The translations under genes and the position numbers were made by a program. Below are positions 27,101 to 35,800 of a stretch of DNA of 64,000 bases, piece after piece; within the stretch, counting starts at the first letter, position 1, and the number at the start of each line of letters is the position of its first letter. This DNA comes from Campylorhamphus procurvoides (taxonomy: Eukaryota; Chordata; Aves; Passeriformes; Dendrocolaptidae). Location: the NCBI GenBank assembly GCA_013396655.1, contig WBMV01006646.1, positions 372,001 to 436,000 on the forward strand. Reading direction: 5' to 3'. The notes under the pieces were generated by a model. It ran no database searches and had not been told where the DNA came from. It saw only the letters and a program-made list of their open reading frames with translations.

Positions 27101-29802
27101 TGGCAAGTCCACCACTAAATCATGTCCCTAAGAATCACATCTGCACATCTTTTAAATACATCCAATGATGGTGACTCAAGCACCTTCCTAGGTAGCTTGT
27201 TCCTTATTGTCTTGGAATAAATAATTGTCACTCTTAAAATCAAGGTACAATTCCTCTTAATGGGAACAATTCTGGTTTTTGAAGAAAAAGGGGAAAAAAA
27301 AAAGGAAAGTAAAGATGAGGTCTTACTAATGTTCCTGATTTGGGTGAACTGGTATTTTTGGTGAAGCTTGAATCTTGACATAAGCTTTCCAGTTCTTTCT
27401 AGTGTCCCAAAATGTAAAACATAAAACCTCTCTTACTGAGACTTCAGATTATGCCTCTCAATCTTTGAACCTACCAGAATGAAAGAAAGCAACAGTGTGT
27501 GTTACTGGCCTGGTTTGGAGGAACCTGGTAATCTGCTGACCAGTAGAGGGTCATTCCTAAGGAATACACCAACATCTGTCAAAACAGAAAAGAAACCCTG
27601 TGTGAAGTCAATATTAAGTACAGAAAAGCCTCATACTAGAGACAAGATATTTTTGTGTCTTTGGTCACAAAATGGAAGAAGTCAAACATAATTTTTTTAA
27701 AACTAATCTAAACATATCTAAAAGTACAAGAGTGACTCTTGGCTTATGGACTAGGTAGCATGCAATTATTAATGTCCAGCTTGAGGAACTGAGCCAGGCT
27801 GCCCTCTATTCAGTAATGTCATGAGTAGAGAAAGAAATTTGAACTCCTTTCTTAATTTTGAAGCTCTCCCCTTGCCAGTTAAAGCTCTCCCCTACTTGTA
27901 GGACTGACTAGCAGTCATATCCAGGAGAAGAATTACTGGACTAAGGGCTGCCTATTCCATTTGTGTCATGTTTTTGTCTGGTGTCTGAGCGATCAGTTGT
28001 ATGGAAATCTGAAAATACTGTGTTCTGCCTGAGGGAAGTATGCACTGATGTGGTTCGAGTGGTATTTAACATTTTTAGGTACCTGAGTATTGTATCTTAC
28101 TGTCTTGCCAGAGAGACTCATTTGTTAGAAGAAAAACAAATTGTTAACAAAACTGAATGTATTTCTGACTTACTCAGAATGCTTCAACTCTCTAATTGTA
28201 TAGATACTGCAGTCCTGCTGCTTCTGGAATTACAATTACCATATCTGGTCAAACAGTATTCATAGATATATTCTTCCTTTCTGTGGGTCTTCACAAATAA
28301 AACATTCCTGTAGACCTTGAGGACTGATGTTCAAAATTGATTTTGATGTTGACATGCAAACAAATCCAATGGCAAGATACAAGATGCGTGTAACTCTTTC
28401 TAACTGTAGCCTAATTTGATTAGTTTTATTAGAAATGAAGTGACAGTAGGTACCTGCTATGCTGCATTAAAACCCACAAGCTTGTCTTCATGAGTTGCTG
28501 TCAAGATTTATTTTGTAATATACCTCACCTTTGTTAGTCCAAAATGCTGTTTTTTACTTTGTCTGTGAAGAAATTCTGGTGGATTGAAAGGCAGAGCTTC
28601 TGTCTGAGATGCATAGTTTTGGAAGGACAAATTTCCTTCAGCAGACAGTAGTACTGACCATGGGCAAATCACATAGATGGCAGGGTCTGAAAAATGTTGA
28701 AGTAGACAATGGAGACCTTAGTGTTGAATTCGCTGCACTCAGAAAATCATATTTCTGGCATCTCACCTGTATAATCAAACTCATCACTGATGTTTCCCAG
28801 AATGCCTGTGGACCTCACTGATCCTGACCCACAGACTGACTTCCCAGCCTGACCTCGGACTTGCCTTGTCATTGTGGCCTTGCCTGGTGATCACTGGGCT
28901 GTCTGACCCTGGTTGTCCACACCACACCTGATCTGGACTCAGTTTCCCAGCTTGACCTCTGACCTGCCTTGTTACCACAAACTTGTGTGGTGGTTAGATT
29001 CTCAGTTATCAACCCTAAACTTAATTTGATCATCTTCTTTTGATAGTGTGGGACAAAGCCCTGGCTAGCACAGCCCCTGCTCTGACATCCTGGTGGGTGC
29101 TTGGGTCTGGGCTCCTTCCTAAGAAACATCTTGTCCTTGTGACAGGTTGCTCAGCTGTGCTCGTACAGCTGGCCTGAGTGGCAAGCAATGATCATCATAA
29201 TAAGTCACATTATTATCATCAAGGATAAAAGTCTCTTACTAAGTGAATGGAGAGCCATGTGGTTTGCCTGTCCTGTGTCAGTACATGATCCTAGTTGGCA
29301 CTGCACTTTTTCTGGCTGCATGTTACTCAGAGTTTATGAAGAACTCTTCTGTCTGTATATAATTGTACTTAGATTAATTACTATCTGATGTTCACTTTGG
29401 AAAAAACAAACAAACAAACAGAAACAACAACAAAAAAACCACAACCAAAACTGTGTGAAGATCCCTTATGTAGGTAGAGCAGTCTGCATCTAATCCCAGC
29501 AGCACTTTAAGATTTCTCATTTTTATTAGCAGTATGCTGTCATTGCATTGTTAGTACTTTTTGTCTAAAAAAAGAGAAAAAAACCCCAAGCAACCAATCA
29601 AACAAACTCAAAAGAAGTAAAATAGCTCAAGAATTAATTTCCACATTAAGAACTATAAAAAGACACTTTTCACCTCACCTTTGTGAAGATCCTCCAGAAG
29701 CTGCATTGTGGACAGGTACAGGAGTGCCCATATTTCTTCTTCCTCCAAAGGGCTTCCTTTTGCCCACAGGACCTCGGCCAATGTTACACAGGAACTGCTC
29801 AT
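13..29802 (-). CDS. FRMPD2: FRMPD2, FERM and PDZ domain scaffold (21 exons seen, 3' end outside window)
   Basis: Split gene assembled from 21 exons with matching phases, giving about 962 codons without a stop. Residues 1-190 form a KIND domain, a non-catalytic kinase-like fold. Residues 290-606 form a FERM domain with F1 ([13 protein letters not shown]), F2 ([16 protein letters not shown]) and F3 ([11 protein letters not shown]). PDZ1 is at 725-818 (loop NGFGFVIIGG), and PDZ2 starts near 912 (FGISVTGGINTSV) and leaves the window. Family knowledge: FRMPD2 is a basolateral or junctional scaffold in epithelia, with FERM binding membrane lipid and PDZ binding C-terminal tails. The paralogue PTPN13 has the same domain order but a KIND-FERM linker several hundred residues longer. 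Here that linker is about 100 residues, which favours FRMPD2. Two GC donors are present (introns 3 and 20). The remaining PDZ2, any PDZ3 and the stop codon lie left of base 1. Identity is by recognition, not by a search. Confidence 0.87.
107..1319 (-). other. FRMPD2 intron 20
   Basis: GC-AG intron. On the plus strand it contains a 176-codon open frame (617-1147) in a locally richer stretch (880-1150), with no homology I recognise. It is otherwise AT-rich with a TA-rich run near 230. Confidence 0.7.
1320..1424 (-). CDS. FRMPD2: FRMPD2 exon 20 (PDZ2 start, GC donor)
   Basis: Acceptor TTTTTGAGACAG, then [20 protein letters not shown] followed by [36 protein letters not shown] is a PDZ first strand and binding loop, close to PDZ2 of PTPN13 (FGISVTGGVNTSV). 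Homology and phase fix the exon end at GTGACT|GCAAGTGT, a GC donor. The open frame runs on into the intron, but that extension does not look like PDZ. Confidence 0.87.
1977..2212 (-). CDS. FRMPD2: FRMPD2 exon 19 (PDZ1-PDZ2 linker)
   Basis: Acceptor GGATTTACAG, phase 1. Encodes 78 acidic/polar residues starting [20 protein letters not shown] and ending [12 protein letters not shown]. Charged linker of no recognised fold. Donor GTAGAG|GTAACT, phase 0 out. Confidence 0.8.
2668..2784 (-). CDS. FRMPD2: FRMPD2 exon 18 (PDZ1 end)
   Basis: Acceptor TTTTTTTTAAG, then [20 protein letters not shown] followed by [31 protein letters not shown]......V.IIQNSP..V.L.I is the last half of the PDZ fold. The binding helix has Phe where class I PDZ domains usually carry His (SFNTA). 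Donor CCCAAAG|GTATAA, phase 1. Confidence 0.92.
2904..3011 (-). CDS. FRMPD2: FRMPD2 exon 17 (PDZ1 core)
   Basis: Acceptor GTTTTTGCAG, then [20 protein letters not shown] followed by [16 protein letters not shown]. It completes the GFGF loop and carries the [15 protein letters not shown] core typical of PDZ. Donor CCAG|GTCACT is weaker than average but in phase 1 with the next exon. Confidence 0.92.
4081..4179 (-). CDS. FRMPD2: FRMPD2 exon 16 (PDZ1 start)
   Basis: Acceptor GTTTCTGCAG, then [20 protein letters not shown] followed by [13 protein letters not shown]. [18 protein letters not shown] is the first PDZ strand plus the carboxylate-binding loop, split by the next intron after Phe. Donor TTTG|GTAAGT, phase 1. 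Confidence 0.9.
5220..5317 (-). CDS. FRMPD2: FRMPD2 exon 15 (linker)
   Basis: Acceptor TTGCTGTGCAG, phase 2 in, donor AACAGTG|GTGAGT, phase 1 out. Encodes [20 protein letters not shown] then [12 protein letters not shown]. Polar linker between FERM and PDZ1. Confidence 0.8.
6167..6202. repeat. double A-homopolymer
   Basis: Two runs of about 16 A separated by CACT. Simple sequence inside intron 14. Confidence 0.9.
6291..6501 (-). CDS. FRMPD2: FRMPD2 exon 14 (FERM-PDZ1 linker)
   Basis: Acceptor CTTATTCAG, phase 1, donor GGCAG|GTAGGT, phase 2 out. It encodes about 70 polar residues beginning [20 protein letters not shown] and containing [20 protein letters not shown]. Ser/Asn-rich, probably disordered linker. 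No domain is recognised. Support comes from phases and splice sites. Confidence 0.82.
6502..8999 (-). other. FRMPD2 intron 13
   Basis: About 2.5 kb of intron between the FERM end and the linker exon. No repeat or exon-like signal is recognised. Several open frames under 85 codons lack splice context. Confidence 0.6.
9000..9156 (-). CDS. FRMPD2: FRMPD2 exon 13 (end of FERM F3)
   Basis: Acceptor TTCTCTTCAG, then [40 protein letters not shown] and [12 protein letters not shown]. The KKFxIE strand and the final amphipathic helix ([17 protein letters not shown]) close the F3 lobe. Donor TCATCAG|GTGAGG leaves phase 1. Confidence 0.93.
10066..10251 (-). CDS. FRMPD2: FRMPD2 exon 12 (FERM F3)
   Basis: Acceptor TTCTCTACAAG, then [40 protein letters not shown] and [20 protein letters not shown]. 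This is the PH-like F3 lobe: LPEYG at the lobe start, LGIxxxGIIVYE, and the F.W..I.xIS strand. Donor GCTCAT|GTGAGT, 62 codons in phase 0. Confidence 0.94.
10252..12376 (-). other. FRMPD2 intron 11
   Basis: About 2.1 kb between the F2 and F3 exons. AT-rich. I see no repeat family and no missing exon, since FERM sequence is continuous across it. Confidence 0.6.
12377..12529 (-). CDS. FRMPD2: FRMPD2 exon 11 (FERM F2)
   Basis: Acceptor CCCCCCACAG, donor TTTAAAG|GTAACT, 51 codons in phase 0. It encodes [20 protein letters not shown] followed by a helical stretch ending [10 protein letters not shown]. YFxxEDYxPxxxIEKMTL and the helix around [14 protein letters not shown] form the second half of the F2 helical lobe. 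Confidence 0.93.
13403..13541 (-). CDS. FRMPD2: FRMPD2 exon 10 (FERM F2)
   Basis: Acceptor TATTTCAG, phase 2. It reads [20 protein letters not shown] then [20 protein letters not shown] and GNYASE. Family-typical F2: T.HQ.YLQLR.DIL..R..C.......LA.LALQAE.G.Y. The donor is GAG|GTGTGG, and the exon ends in phase 0. Confidence 0.94.
13638..13788 (-). CDS. FRMPD2: FRMPD2 exon 9 (FERM F1/F2 junction)
   Basis: Acceptor TTCATTTCAG, then [40 protein letters not shown] and [11 protein letters not shown]. FFLDxxxKLxKVAP-W and the FTLFxRIKFF strand are hallmarks of the F1-F2 join in the PTPN13/FRMPD2 type of FERM domain. Donor ATCCA|GTAAGTG leaves phase 2. Confidence 0.93.
14507..14681 (-). CDS. FRMPD2: FRMPD2 exon 8 (FERM F1)
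   Basis: Acceptor TGTTCTTAG, then [20 protein letters not shown] followed by [20 protein letters not shown] and [18 protein letters not shown]. This is a ubiquitin-like F1 lobe: an LxVxLLxGxxLEV strand pair and a helix ending in EHFYFGL. Donor CTGAAAG|GTAATG leaves phase 1. Confidence 0.92.
15337..15401 (-). CDS. FRMPD2: FRMPD2 exon 7 (entry to FERM)
   Basis: Encodes [20 protein letters not shown] then IV, the strand leading into FERM F1. The phase-correct acceptor is TTTTCAG at 15402-15403, which joins exon 6 in phase 1. A second acceptor, CTTACAG at 15409-15410, lies 7 bases upstream and would add FSG-type sequence but requires phase 0. Donor ATTGTG|GTAAGTG is strong. Confidence 0.83.
17990..18239 (+). 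mobile_element. CR1-like LINE 3' fragment
   Basis: Shows the order expected of a CR1 3' end: ATTAGGAAGCATTTCTTTAC, then ACTGGCACGG, then GGACGAGATGATTATTTGCA and GGTCTCTTCCAA. Diverged and 5'-truncated. It is followed directly by a TCCTA array in place of the usual octamer tail. Confidence 0.7.
18240..18363 (+). repeat. (TCCTA)n / (TCCTG)n pentanucleotide array
   Basis: About 25 tandem five-base units. The first dozen are TCCTA, then a block of TCCTG and CCCTG, then TCCTA again. It sits at the 3' tail of a CR1 fragment and probably expanded from that tail. Likely length-variable. Confidence 0.95.
19953..20035 (-). mobile_element. CR1-like LINE 3' fragment
   Basis: Starts with TTCATAGAATCATG, then AGAAAAGACCTCCAAGATCA and TCAAGTCCAACC, the reverse complement of a CR1 3' terminus. 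Element orientation is minus. The right-hand limit is uncertain. Confidence 0.7.
21230..21324 (+). mobile_element. CR1-like LINE 3' fragment
   Basis: GGGCTCAATGATCCTTATGG, then GTCCCTTTCAACTCGGCATA and TTCAGTGATTCTGTGATT, a recognisable CR1 3' end with its short repeated tail, plus orientation. Confidence 0.75.
22934..22966 (-). CDS. possible 33-base cassette exon of FRMPD2
   Basis: Acceptor CCCCTTTTTCCAG is strong and donor CTGACA|GTAGGT is fair. The exon would be phase 1 to 1 and would insert [11 protein letters not shown] between exons 6 and 7 without changing frame. The main chain already joins without it, so it would be optional or spurious. No homology is recognised. Confidence 0.3.
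23263..23394 (-). CDS. FRMPD2: FRMPD2 exon 6 (Ser/Tyr-rich linker)
   Basis: Acceptor CTGTTTCCAG, donor GGAGAG|GTAAGA, phase 1 in and 1 out. It encodes a polar Ser/Tyr-rich linker ([20 protein letters not shown] then [20 protein letters not shown]) with no domain match. It is supported by strong splice sites, an open frame and phases that fit both neighbours. Confidence 0.75.
25123..25249 (-). CDS. FRMPD2: FRMPD2 exon 5 (end of KIND, linker)
   Basis: Acceptor TCTTCTAG, then [20 protein letters not shown] followed by [20 protein letters not shown]. The [12 protein letters not shown] piece matches the basic helix that closes the KIND region in PTPN13 (RSQAIRDRLRGK). Donor TTCCAAG|GTAAGG leaves phase 1. 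Confidence 0.82.
26094..26279 (-). CDS. FRMPD2: FRMPD2 exon 4 (KIND C-terminal half)
   Basis: Acceptor CTATTTTGGCTCAG, then [20 protein letters not shown] followed by [20 protein letters not shown]. The pattern LxDxLHxLLLxxCED...R.S...LEAC..H is typical of KIND. Donor AGTGAG|GTAGGT. The exon is 62 codons, phase 0 to 0. The open frame continues upstream into the intron, but the pyrimidine-rich acceptor and the match to other KIND domains fix the edge. Confidence 0.86.
27031..27290 (-). mobile_element. CR1 LINE 3' fragment in intron 3
   Basis: AATAGAATCATAGAATAATT then AGGTTGGAAAATACC, followed by ATCATGTCCCTAAGAATCAC, GATGGTGACTCAAGCACCTT and CTAGGTAGCTTGTTCC. These are the complement of the CR1 3' untranslated region and the end of its reverse transcriptase frame. 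It lies about 200 bases from exon 3. Confidence 0.85.
27510..27575 (-). CDS. FRMPD2: FRMPD2 exon 3 (KIND, short exon with GC donor)
   Basis: 66-base exon behind acceptor TTTTGACAG, encoding [20 protein letters not shown] plus [13 protein letters not shown] is the most conserved KIND signature, shared with PTPN13 and the spire proteins. Frame and homology place the 3' edge at CCAAACCAG|GCCAGTAAC, so the donor is GC, not GT. Both neighbours join in phase 0. Confidence 0.85.
28529..28686 (-). CDS. FRMPD2: FRMPD2 exon 2 (KIND)
   Basis: Acceptor TTTTTCAG, then in phase 1 the protein reads [20 protein letters not shown] followed by [20 protein letters not shown]. The pattern xxCPWSxLLSAxGxLSF...PPExL is the middle of a KIND domain and corresponds to the kinase segment around the lost catalytic loop. 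Donor ACAAAG|GTGAGG leaves phase 0. Confidence 0.88.
28813..28985. repeat. two-copy imperfect tandem repeat, about 103-base period
   Basis: TTCCCAGCCTGACCTCGGAC at 28841 recurs as TTCCCAGCTTGACCTCTGAC at 28944, with similar flanks (CTGATC... before, TTGCCTTGT.A/CCTTGTTACCACA after). Richer in GC than the intron around it. Lies in intron 1 of FRMPD2. Family unknown. Confidence 0.7.
29401..29450. repeat. A-rich (AAAC)n/(AAC)n run
   Basis: AAACAAACAAACAAACAG then AACAACAACAAAAAAACC. Simple repeat in intron 1. Confidence 0.9.
29679..29802 (-). CDS. FRMPD2: FRMPD2 exon 1 (start codon, KIND N-terminus)
   Basis: Begins at ATG 29802 and reads [20 protein letters not shown], then a Glu-rich stretch and [18 protein letters not shown], the usual opening of a KIND domain (compare the LAEAL..GGPLQEEEIWA opening of PTPN13). 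Donor AAAG|GTGAGG leaves phase 1. Five bases upstream of the ATG there is an acceptor-like CTGCTGCAG, so a separate 5' untranslated exon is likely. I could not place that exon. Confidence 0.88.
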
Positions 29803-32800
29803 GCCTGCTGCAGCAGATATCAGGTTTTGGACACACTAAAGTAGACTGAATTGCTCAAGACAAGCCATACTGATTATAACTGCACCCTTCTCTCACAGGA
29901 AGAATTATTTTGTGAAACATCCTGCTTTTTTTTTGTTCAGGAAAGCTAGGTATTGTTTATCACTGTCCTAATCTGAATAAGAATAAACAAAACAGACTGA
30001 ACTAAGTGACTTCCTGTAATCTTCTTGAGCCTTTTTACTTATCGTTTGAAACCAGTCACAAGATTCTGTGGAGCAATAGTTTTTACTCAGGAAATCTCTC
30101 ATGAATATGTGCTGTTCAGACTTTGTGAGTGGTTATATGAGTGGCAGGGGATTGATTTTGCTGCTTAATTGGATGCTCTTGTCTATAAAAACATGACAGA
30201 GTTAATTTAGGAAAAAATAGCAAAGTAAAAGATGCACTGTAACATGAAAGGTTTGTTAACAGTCCAACAGAGCAATTGAGTTTCATTCAATGCTCAGCAG
30301 ATTGATCAGCAAAAGCTTGTAGACTCTTACTGAATTCAGTCATGAGAGATTTTCTTGCTCAGATATCTGAGACTCAGTGCTTGCAGTTCATCAATTCTGA
30401 TATATAAATGTAAACTTGCTTTGTTTGATTTAACCAAATTGAAAGATGGTTCTCTCTTTGAGCTGCTGATTAGCAATTTAGTGGCTCCCAGCACACTGTC
30501 CTATCTCACAAGTACATAAGACCTGGTGTACTGAAAAAGAATGTGGGTCCACACACTCACCCTGTTTTGTCTCACTTGCAACACAGCATCAGATCATTTA
30601 GATAAAGGCATTCAGTAGTGAATAATAATTTCATGTCTTACCTACTGGAAAAGGAATCCCAGCCAACTAAAAACTGACTTGTGACTTGAAATATCAAGGC
30701 TTTTCCTTCAAATGTTTTGTCATGCTAAATATTGTCAGAGAAGGTTTTGTTCTTCATAAATGGGTCTGATCTTTTCATTTAACCAGTTTTACATTTCTGT
30801 AAATTACAAATTTAGGCAGAGCTGCTGTAGGTCTACACATCGCTAAGAAAGACTGAATCCAAGCTTCAAATTTCCTAAATTTTTTTTAATAGCTTTGCTG
30901 TTACTCTCCTGTAAGAGTGAGCTCCACAGGTTCCTTTTGTGCTGTGTAAATAGGGGCATAATGGGAAGTTGAGGTTTGAGATTTTGACATTGTCCATAGA
31001 CCAGCAAGTGCAGACACTATAGCCTGGGATGTTCTTGTCTCGTACAGGATTATAAACACCACTGTAAAATGAGTTCACTTAGAGCCTGAAAACTGATCTT
31101 CCCTCCTAACCATTTCTTCCTCTCTGTACACAATCCACTTACTGCTACTGTTTGTTTTCTGCCTGCAATGCAATTCACTGGGTCTTACAGATGATTGCCT
31201 TGCCAGCTTTCCATTCATTATGGAGTCTTCAAGGGGGTCACTGCAAGAGCATTACAGTGTTCTGCAGGACCAACTTGTTGCTGATTAATAGTCTACTCAG
31301 ACTTTGCTTCATGGGGTCTTGTCCTGGCTCACTAGCTTCCAAACAAGGACTCACAACATGGGAAGAATGATCCCTTGTTGCAATCACTACAAGATTATAG
31401 ACCAACCTAGTGACATTTTAAACAGAACCAGAGTCCTAATTTTAGTCTCTGTAGCTTCAAAATGCAGTAAAGCTTCTTACAAACCTAACCTTAATTAGAA
31501 GAGGCAGACAAATCTTCTTAAGCTAAGCCATCACCGTTTCTCTTAATAATAAATTACTGTGATAGCATTTCACTTAACCCTGTGGTACTGGGACAAGGCA
31601 ATCAATTCACATCCCCAGAGCTAGAATCTGTGTGGCTTCTCCATATAACAGCAGACTGTACTTAGTGCTGTATTATTTGAAACCTTGCTGGTAGAAGGAG
31701 CCCTGAATCCTCCATTTTAGATAGAAAGTGCTTATTTCATTTTATTTCAGGGCTGATATTTCTAACTAGCATAAGTTACTCAGTAAGCAAGTATCCAAAG
31801 TGCAGGTGTTACAATTTTACAGAACCAAAGTTAGATCAGCAGTTACACCAGAGACGCTTAATTTTTGCAGTGAATGTTTTTTCTAAAAGTAAAAGTAATG
31901 TCTCAGATCAATACTAAGTTTGAGTTAATTCTGCTATCAGTGATATGCAAACTTCTTGCAAAAAATATTAATTGTATGGCCATGGAAATCATAATCTTTT
32001 TTAAGTGTAATAAATTATTGCTTAAAGGTAATATAGAGTTTAGCAACGTGCTGTTTTACAAGCAAATTGGCAGTTCATTTTTAAACATACTCAGAATGTC
32101 GTGTAGTTTTAGGCCATATTTTTGACTTCTGATTTTCAAGACCAACATGATGCGATATTTGGCAAAAACCTACCTGTGTGACTGCTTGGGGAAAAAAAAT
32201 GCATCTCATTTCCTTTTATAGCCAGGCTGTGCTATGTATATTATACGAGTGTAAAAGTGATGGAAAAATATTATCATTGTAGCACTACGCATAGTCATGG
32301 TCCCTCAATTTAATAAAACTCTGATCCAGAAACAAACAATTCTGACCTTCCAACAAGCTACTACTGATAAGACAAAGCAGACAAATTAGGAGGCAGGAAG
32401 AAAAAAGTTAACAGCAACCTTGCAAAAATGGACTTTTTTTGCAGTAACACTGCACATCAGGAAACTATGCTAGATCTCTTTGAGCCTTCAGGGAGAAATT
32501 AGAGCAGCAGAATGTAATCACCCACTTTGGAGTTTGGCCAGGATATAGAGGTTAATGTTTTTGTGACTGGAAAAAGTAGCAAAAGGCTTCCAGTGACAAT
32601 TTGTGCTTTGAGGTCAAAGGTGGATTCTGCTGATTTCTATGGAAGAAGGTAGTACCATCCAAATTAGCCTAAAATATCCTCCCCATTCTAAATTTTGTGA
32701 CACATTTATTCATTGCTTGGACTCTCTCAAGTCAATAGGTTTCCCACCACTTTTCTTGCATAGATACGAAAGGTGCATTGAGGCAAGTCTAACCCATCAT

Positions 32801-35800
32801 TTTGCCCCCAACATTCACCTATTTATCACATTTCTTTCTAAATCACGTTATTCAATTTTGGTACATTCTGTTTTATCATTTGTGCAAGTTTTCATCTCTT
32901 GAAGGCTAGAGTCAATTAAAGAAATTGAATTTATCATAAAAGTTAATGAACTACAGCTTTGCAACTTAATTTGACACTTAATAATAATTGTGCATTAGTA
33001 ATTTCATATGCCAGGGTCACTTTATGTGCAATTTGGCTTTATTAGATTTGGCAATCTTATGTAGTAAAAAGTAAAGGAGCAGACTGGATTTTGTCAGTCT
33101 TCATCTCGACTTTTGTTATTTTTTTTACTGTATAAAGACAACAAAAGAGCTAAAACTCTTACTTTTGAGGGAAAACTGACATTCCCTTATCAAACACAGT
33201 CATGTGCGTCAAGTATCCTCAAGAATACAAGCCAGTGCAGAAGATGATAAGGAAAGAGAAATCACATTTAGGTTTTGAAAATATGGAGTCAAGTTTGTTT
33301 CTGCTCTACTTTTAAATGCATGAAATTCGAACAGATTTGCCCCATTTGGGCACCATGAACAACAACCGGAAATGAAAACTTTGGCAAAAAAAGTTTGTGT
33401 ATGAACACAACAACAACAACAACAACAAAGGATTAACCTTGATAGGAACCAAGCATTCTGTGAACTGGAAAGGCTTCTGTCAGATCAGAAATGCTTTTCC
33501 ATTTTTATTGCCTGGAAGCTGTTCTTGCAGAACTCTTGTCTTTCATCTGACTGAACTTTCAGTTCTGCTGCATTACTCTACTTGTATACTACAAAATACC
33601 TAGCTGGAAACTTAACCAACTTTTAATTTGCTGGAAGGTGTAAACAAATGTAGATTTTGTAAACAGTTCTGTCTGGGAAGGGTGTGTTACCTATTTATGG
33701 TTTGGACATAAACGCCCATCACAGACCTTCTACTGGAGGTGACTAATTGATTTTGACATGAGGGAGTCAGAGAGAGGCCACTTAAGCGGGTCCTCTCACA
33801 GTTCTGAGAGGTTGCTAATGTCAGCCACTGACCTCACTAAAAGAGTCTGAGTGTAGGCTGATACTGACAGGCAAGTGAGAACGGGCTTGGAGTGGAATTT
33901 CTTCCATTTGCACCACTATATCCAGGAAAAGTTCTCTACTCATAACAGTCTGTGGAAGCTGGTGTAAACCCACTGCACTTGAAGACACATGAAATTGGCT
34001 AATACTGATTTTGATTAATTTAACTGCAATGCCTGAATATCCACTGGTCACTTTCAGGGACAACTTTGGAGATGAGGGATTGTTTCTTCTAGTGTGGCAC
34101 TGATGGACAAACTGATAAAACTACACACAAGTCTATAAAAAGATGGTCTTTAGCCAGCTTTCTCTAGATACAGTGTTTTTCTTAGCCTCCTATCCCTTTC
34201 AGCTTTTGCATTCCAATTTCTTAGCTACCTTAGCAGTCCCTTTAGAACTTGGGTGCTACCTAATAGTCTAAAAGTGTCTTCTGTAAATAAATGACCAAAC
34301 CCAAGGGGACCCAATTCTCCTTCAGTATAGCCAAAGGCAAAACTTCTTGCATCAGTGGCAGCAAGATGCAGTGGGGGGAAAAAAACTTCCTGGAAGAAGG
34401 GAATTAGCCAGAGGACCTCAGGTGCTATTCTGCAAGATGCCAAGCAATCTGTTTTCAAGATTTCTGGTCACAGGAACACAAAGTGACATTTTTCTAGGTC
34501 TTGGGAGGCTAATAGACTGATTTTAAGGGCTGAAAAGGGGTCCATAGAGGCAGATTATTAAGACAGATGTGCTAATTCTGAGAGATCTTTTAGAATGAAA
34601 AGTTACTAGAAAAATGCGTTTTTAGTCATCATCCTTTTACTTGATCTGAGATGCTGGACAATGGGTTTAATTAACATATCAAGAAATGCAATTTCTGATC
34701 ACACCGAGGTGAGGACTTTGATGAAGATAAAATCACTCTGCTATCCTGTCTCTTGATATTTCTCTGTGGTTCCACCCCTCAAAGATTAATGACTTACAGT
34801 AATGCATTGCTTTGAAGTGCCCAGTGATGAATTTGTATCTTTACATCTTTATGACAGAAAAATTCAGAAACTTCATCAAAAGAGACTGGAAATCCATATA
34901 GGGGTAGAAGTAAATTAAAACACAAATATTCTCTCACTAAAGGCAAGACAAATGCTTTTTTAATATCAAGTATGCAAAATACCCTAAGAAAAGCTCTCGC
35001 AGCCTATCTCAGGACTGGTTGCCTAATAAATCAAACTTGGAATACAAAATTAGGGGATTAAAAACATGACCAATATTAACATTTAGATTGACCTATAGTT
35101 CTGAAATCATTGGTGATAATTCCAGAGTAAATTTACAGAATTTGTGAACAATCTGTCCTGAGCCTAGCAGTACATTGATGGGATGTGACAGAGAAAGAAC
35201 TATTTATGTAGTCACAAAGGGAGAAGGAATGATGCACCTAGCATCAGTCTCACTGCCTCTGACTTCTCTGAGTTGTGGTGGCAGGAACAGCATTTGGCAT
35301 GAACCTGAACCAGGGCAAGAATCACCCCTGTGCATTCAGTAGGAGGTACTTCCAGGAAGATACTTAACTGATTTGCTTTATGACCTTAAAAATTATACAG
35401 TTATAAAAATGAATGTAGAGATGGTTTTGAAATTTAAAATTATCCTAGTGTGCACACAGATTAAATATTTGATGTATGTAATCATTTCTGAATTGAAATG
35501 GGAAGAGATGGCTTGCTTTTTACAGAGGCACAAGATTATTCCGTAGTACATATCTATTAATCTGATTCTAGGTCTCTACAGACAGTTTGGGATCAGTGAA
35601 ATAATTTTGCCCCACTCCAGAGTGTCTACGCTAAAATATTCTTAAATGAACAATTTTCACATGATCACAATCTTTTGTTGCTTGCTCAATGCTGCATGTT
35701 TTGCTTCTTTAAAAAAAAAGATAAATAAAACAAGCAAACCCTGTAAATTAGAATACTGTATGGAGATTATGAGAGATGGTGCTCTCCAAAATATCTATGA

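Larger units (their letters stand above)
23395..28528 (-). other. FRMPD2 introns 2 to 5
   Basis: Introns at 23395-25122, 25250-26093, 26280-27509 and 27576-28528. Apart from the CR1 copy at 27031-27290, nothing is recognised. A short piece at 24590-24645 looked exon-like but has a stop in the required phase. Confidence 0.6.
28687..29678 (-). other. FRMPD2 intron 1
   Basis: Holds the tandem repeat at 28813-28985, a moderately GC-rich flank to about 29180, and an A-rich AAAC/AAC run at 29400-29450 that may be a retrotransposon tail. Nothing else is recognised. Confidence 0.6.

Noticed and set aside
13..29802. PTPN13 as identity of the KIND-FERM-PDZ gene
   Set aside because: The domain order matches, but the KIND-FERM linker is about 100 residues and FERM to PDZ1 about 120. 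These distances fit FRMPD2 and are much shorter than in PTPN13. The neighbouring CpG-island gene in divergent orientation also fits the FRMPD2-MAPK8 locus.
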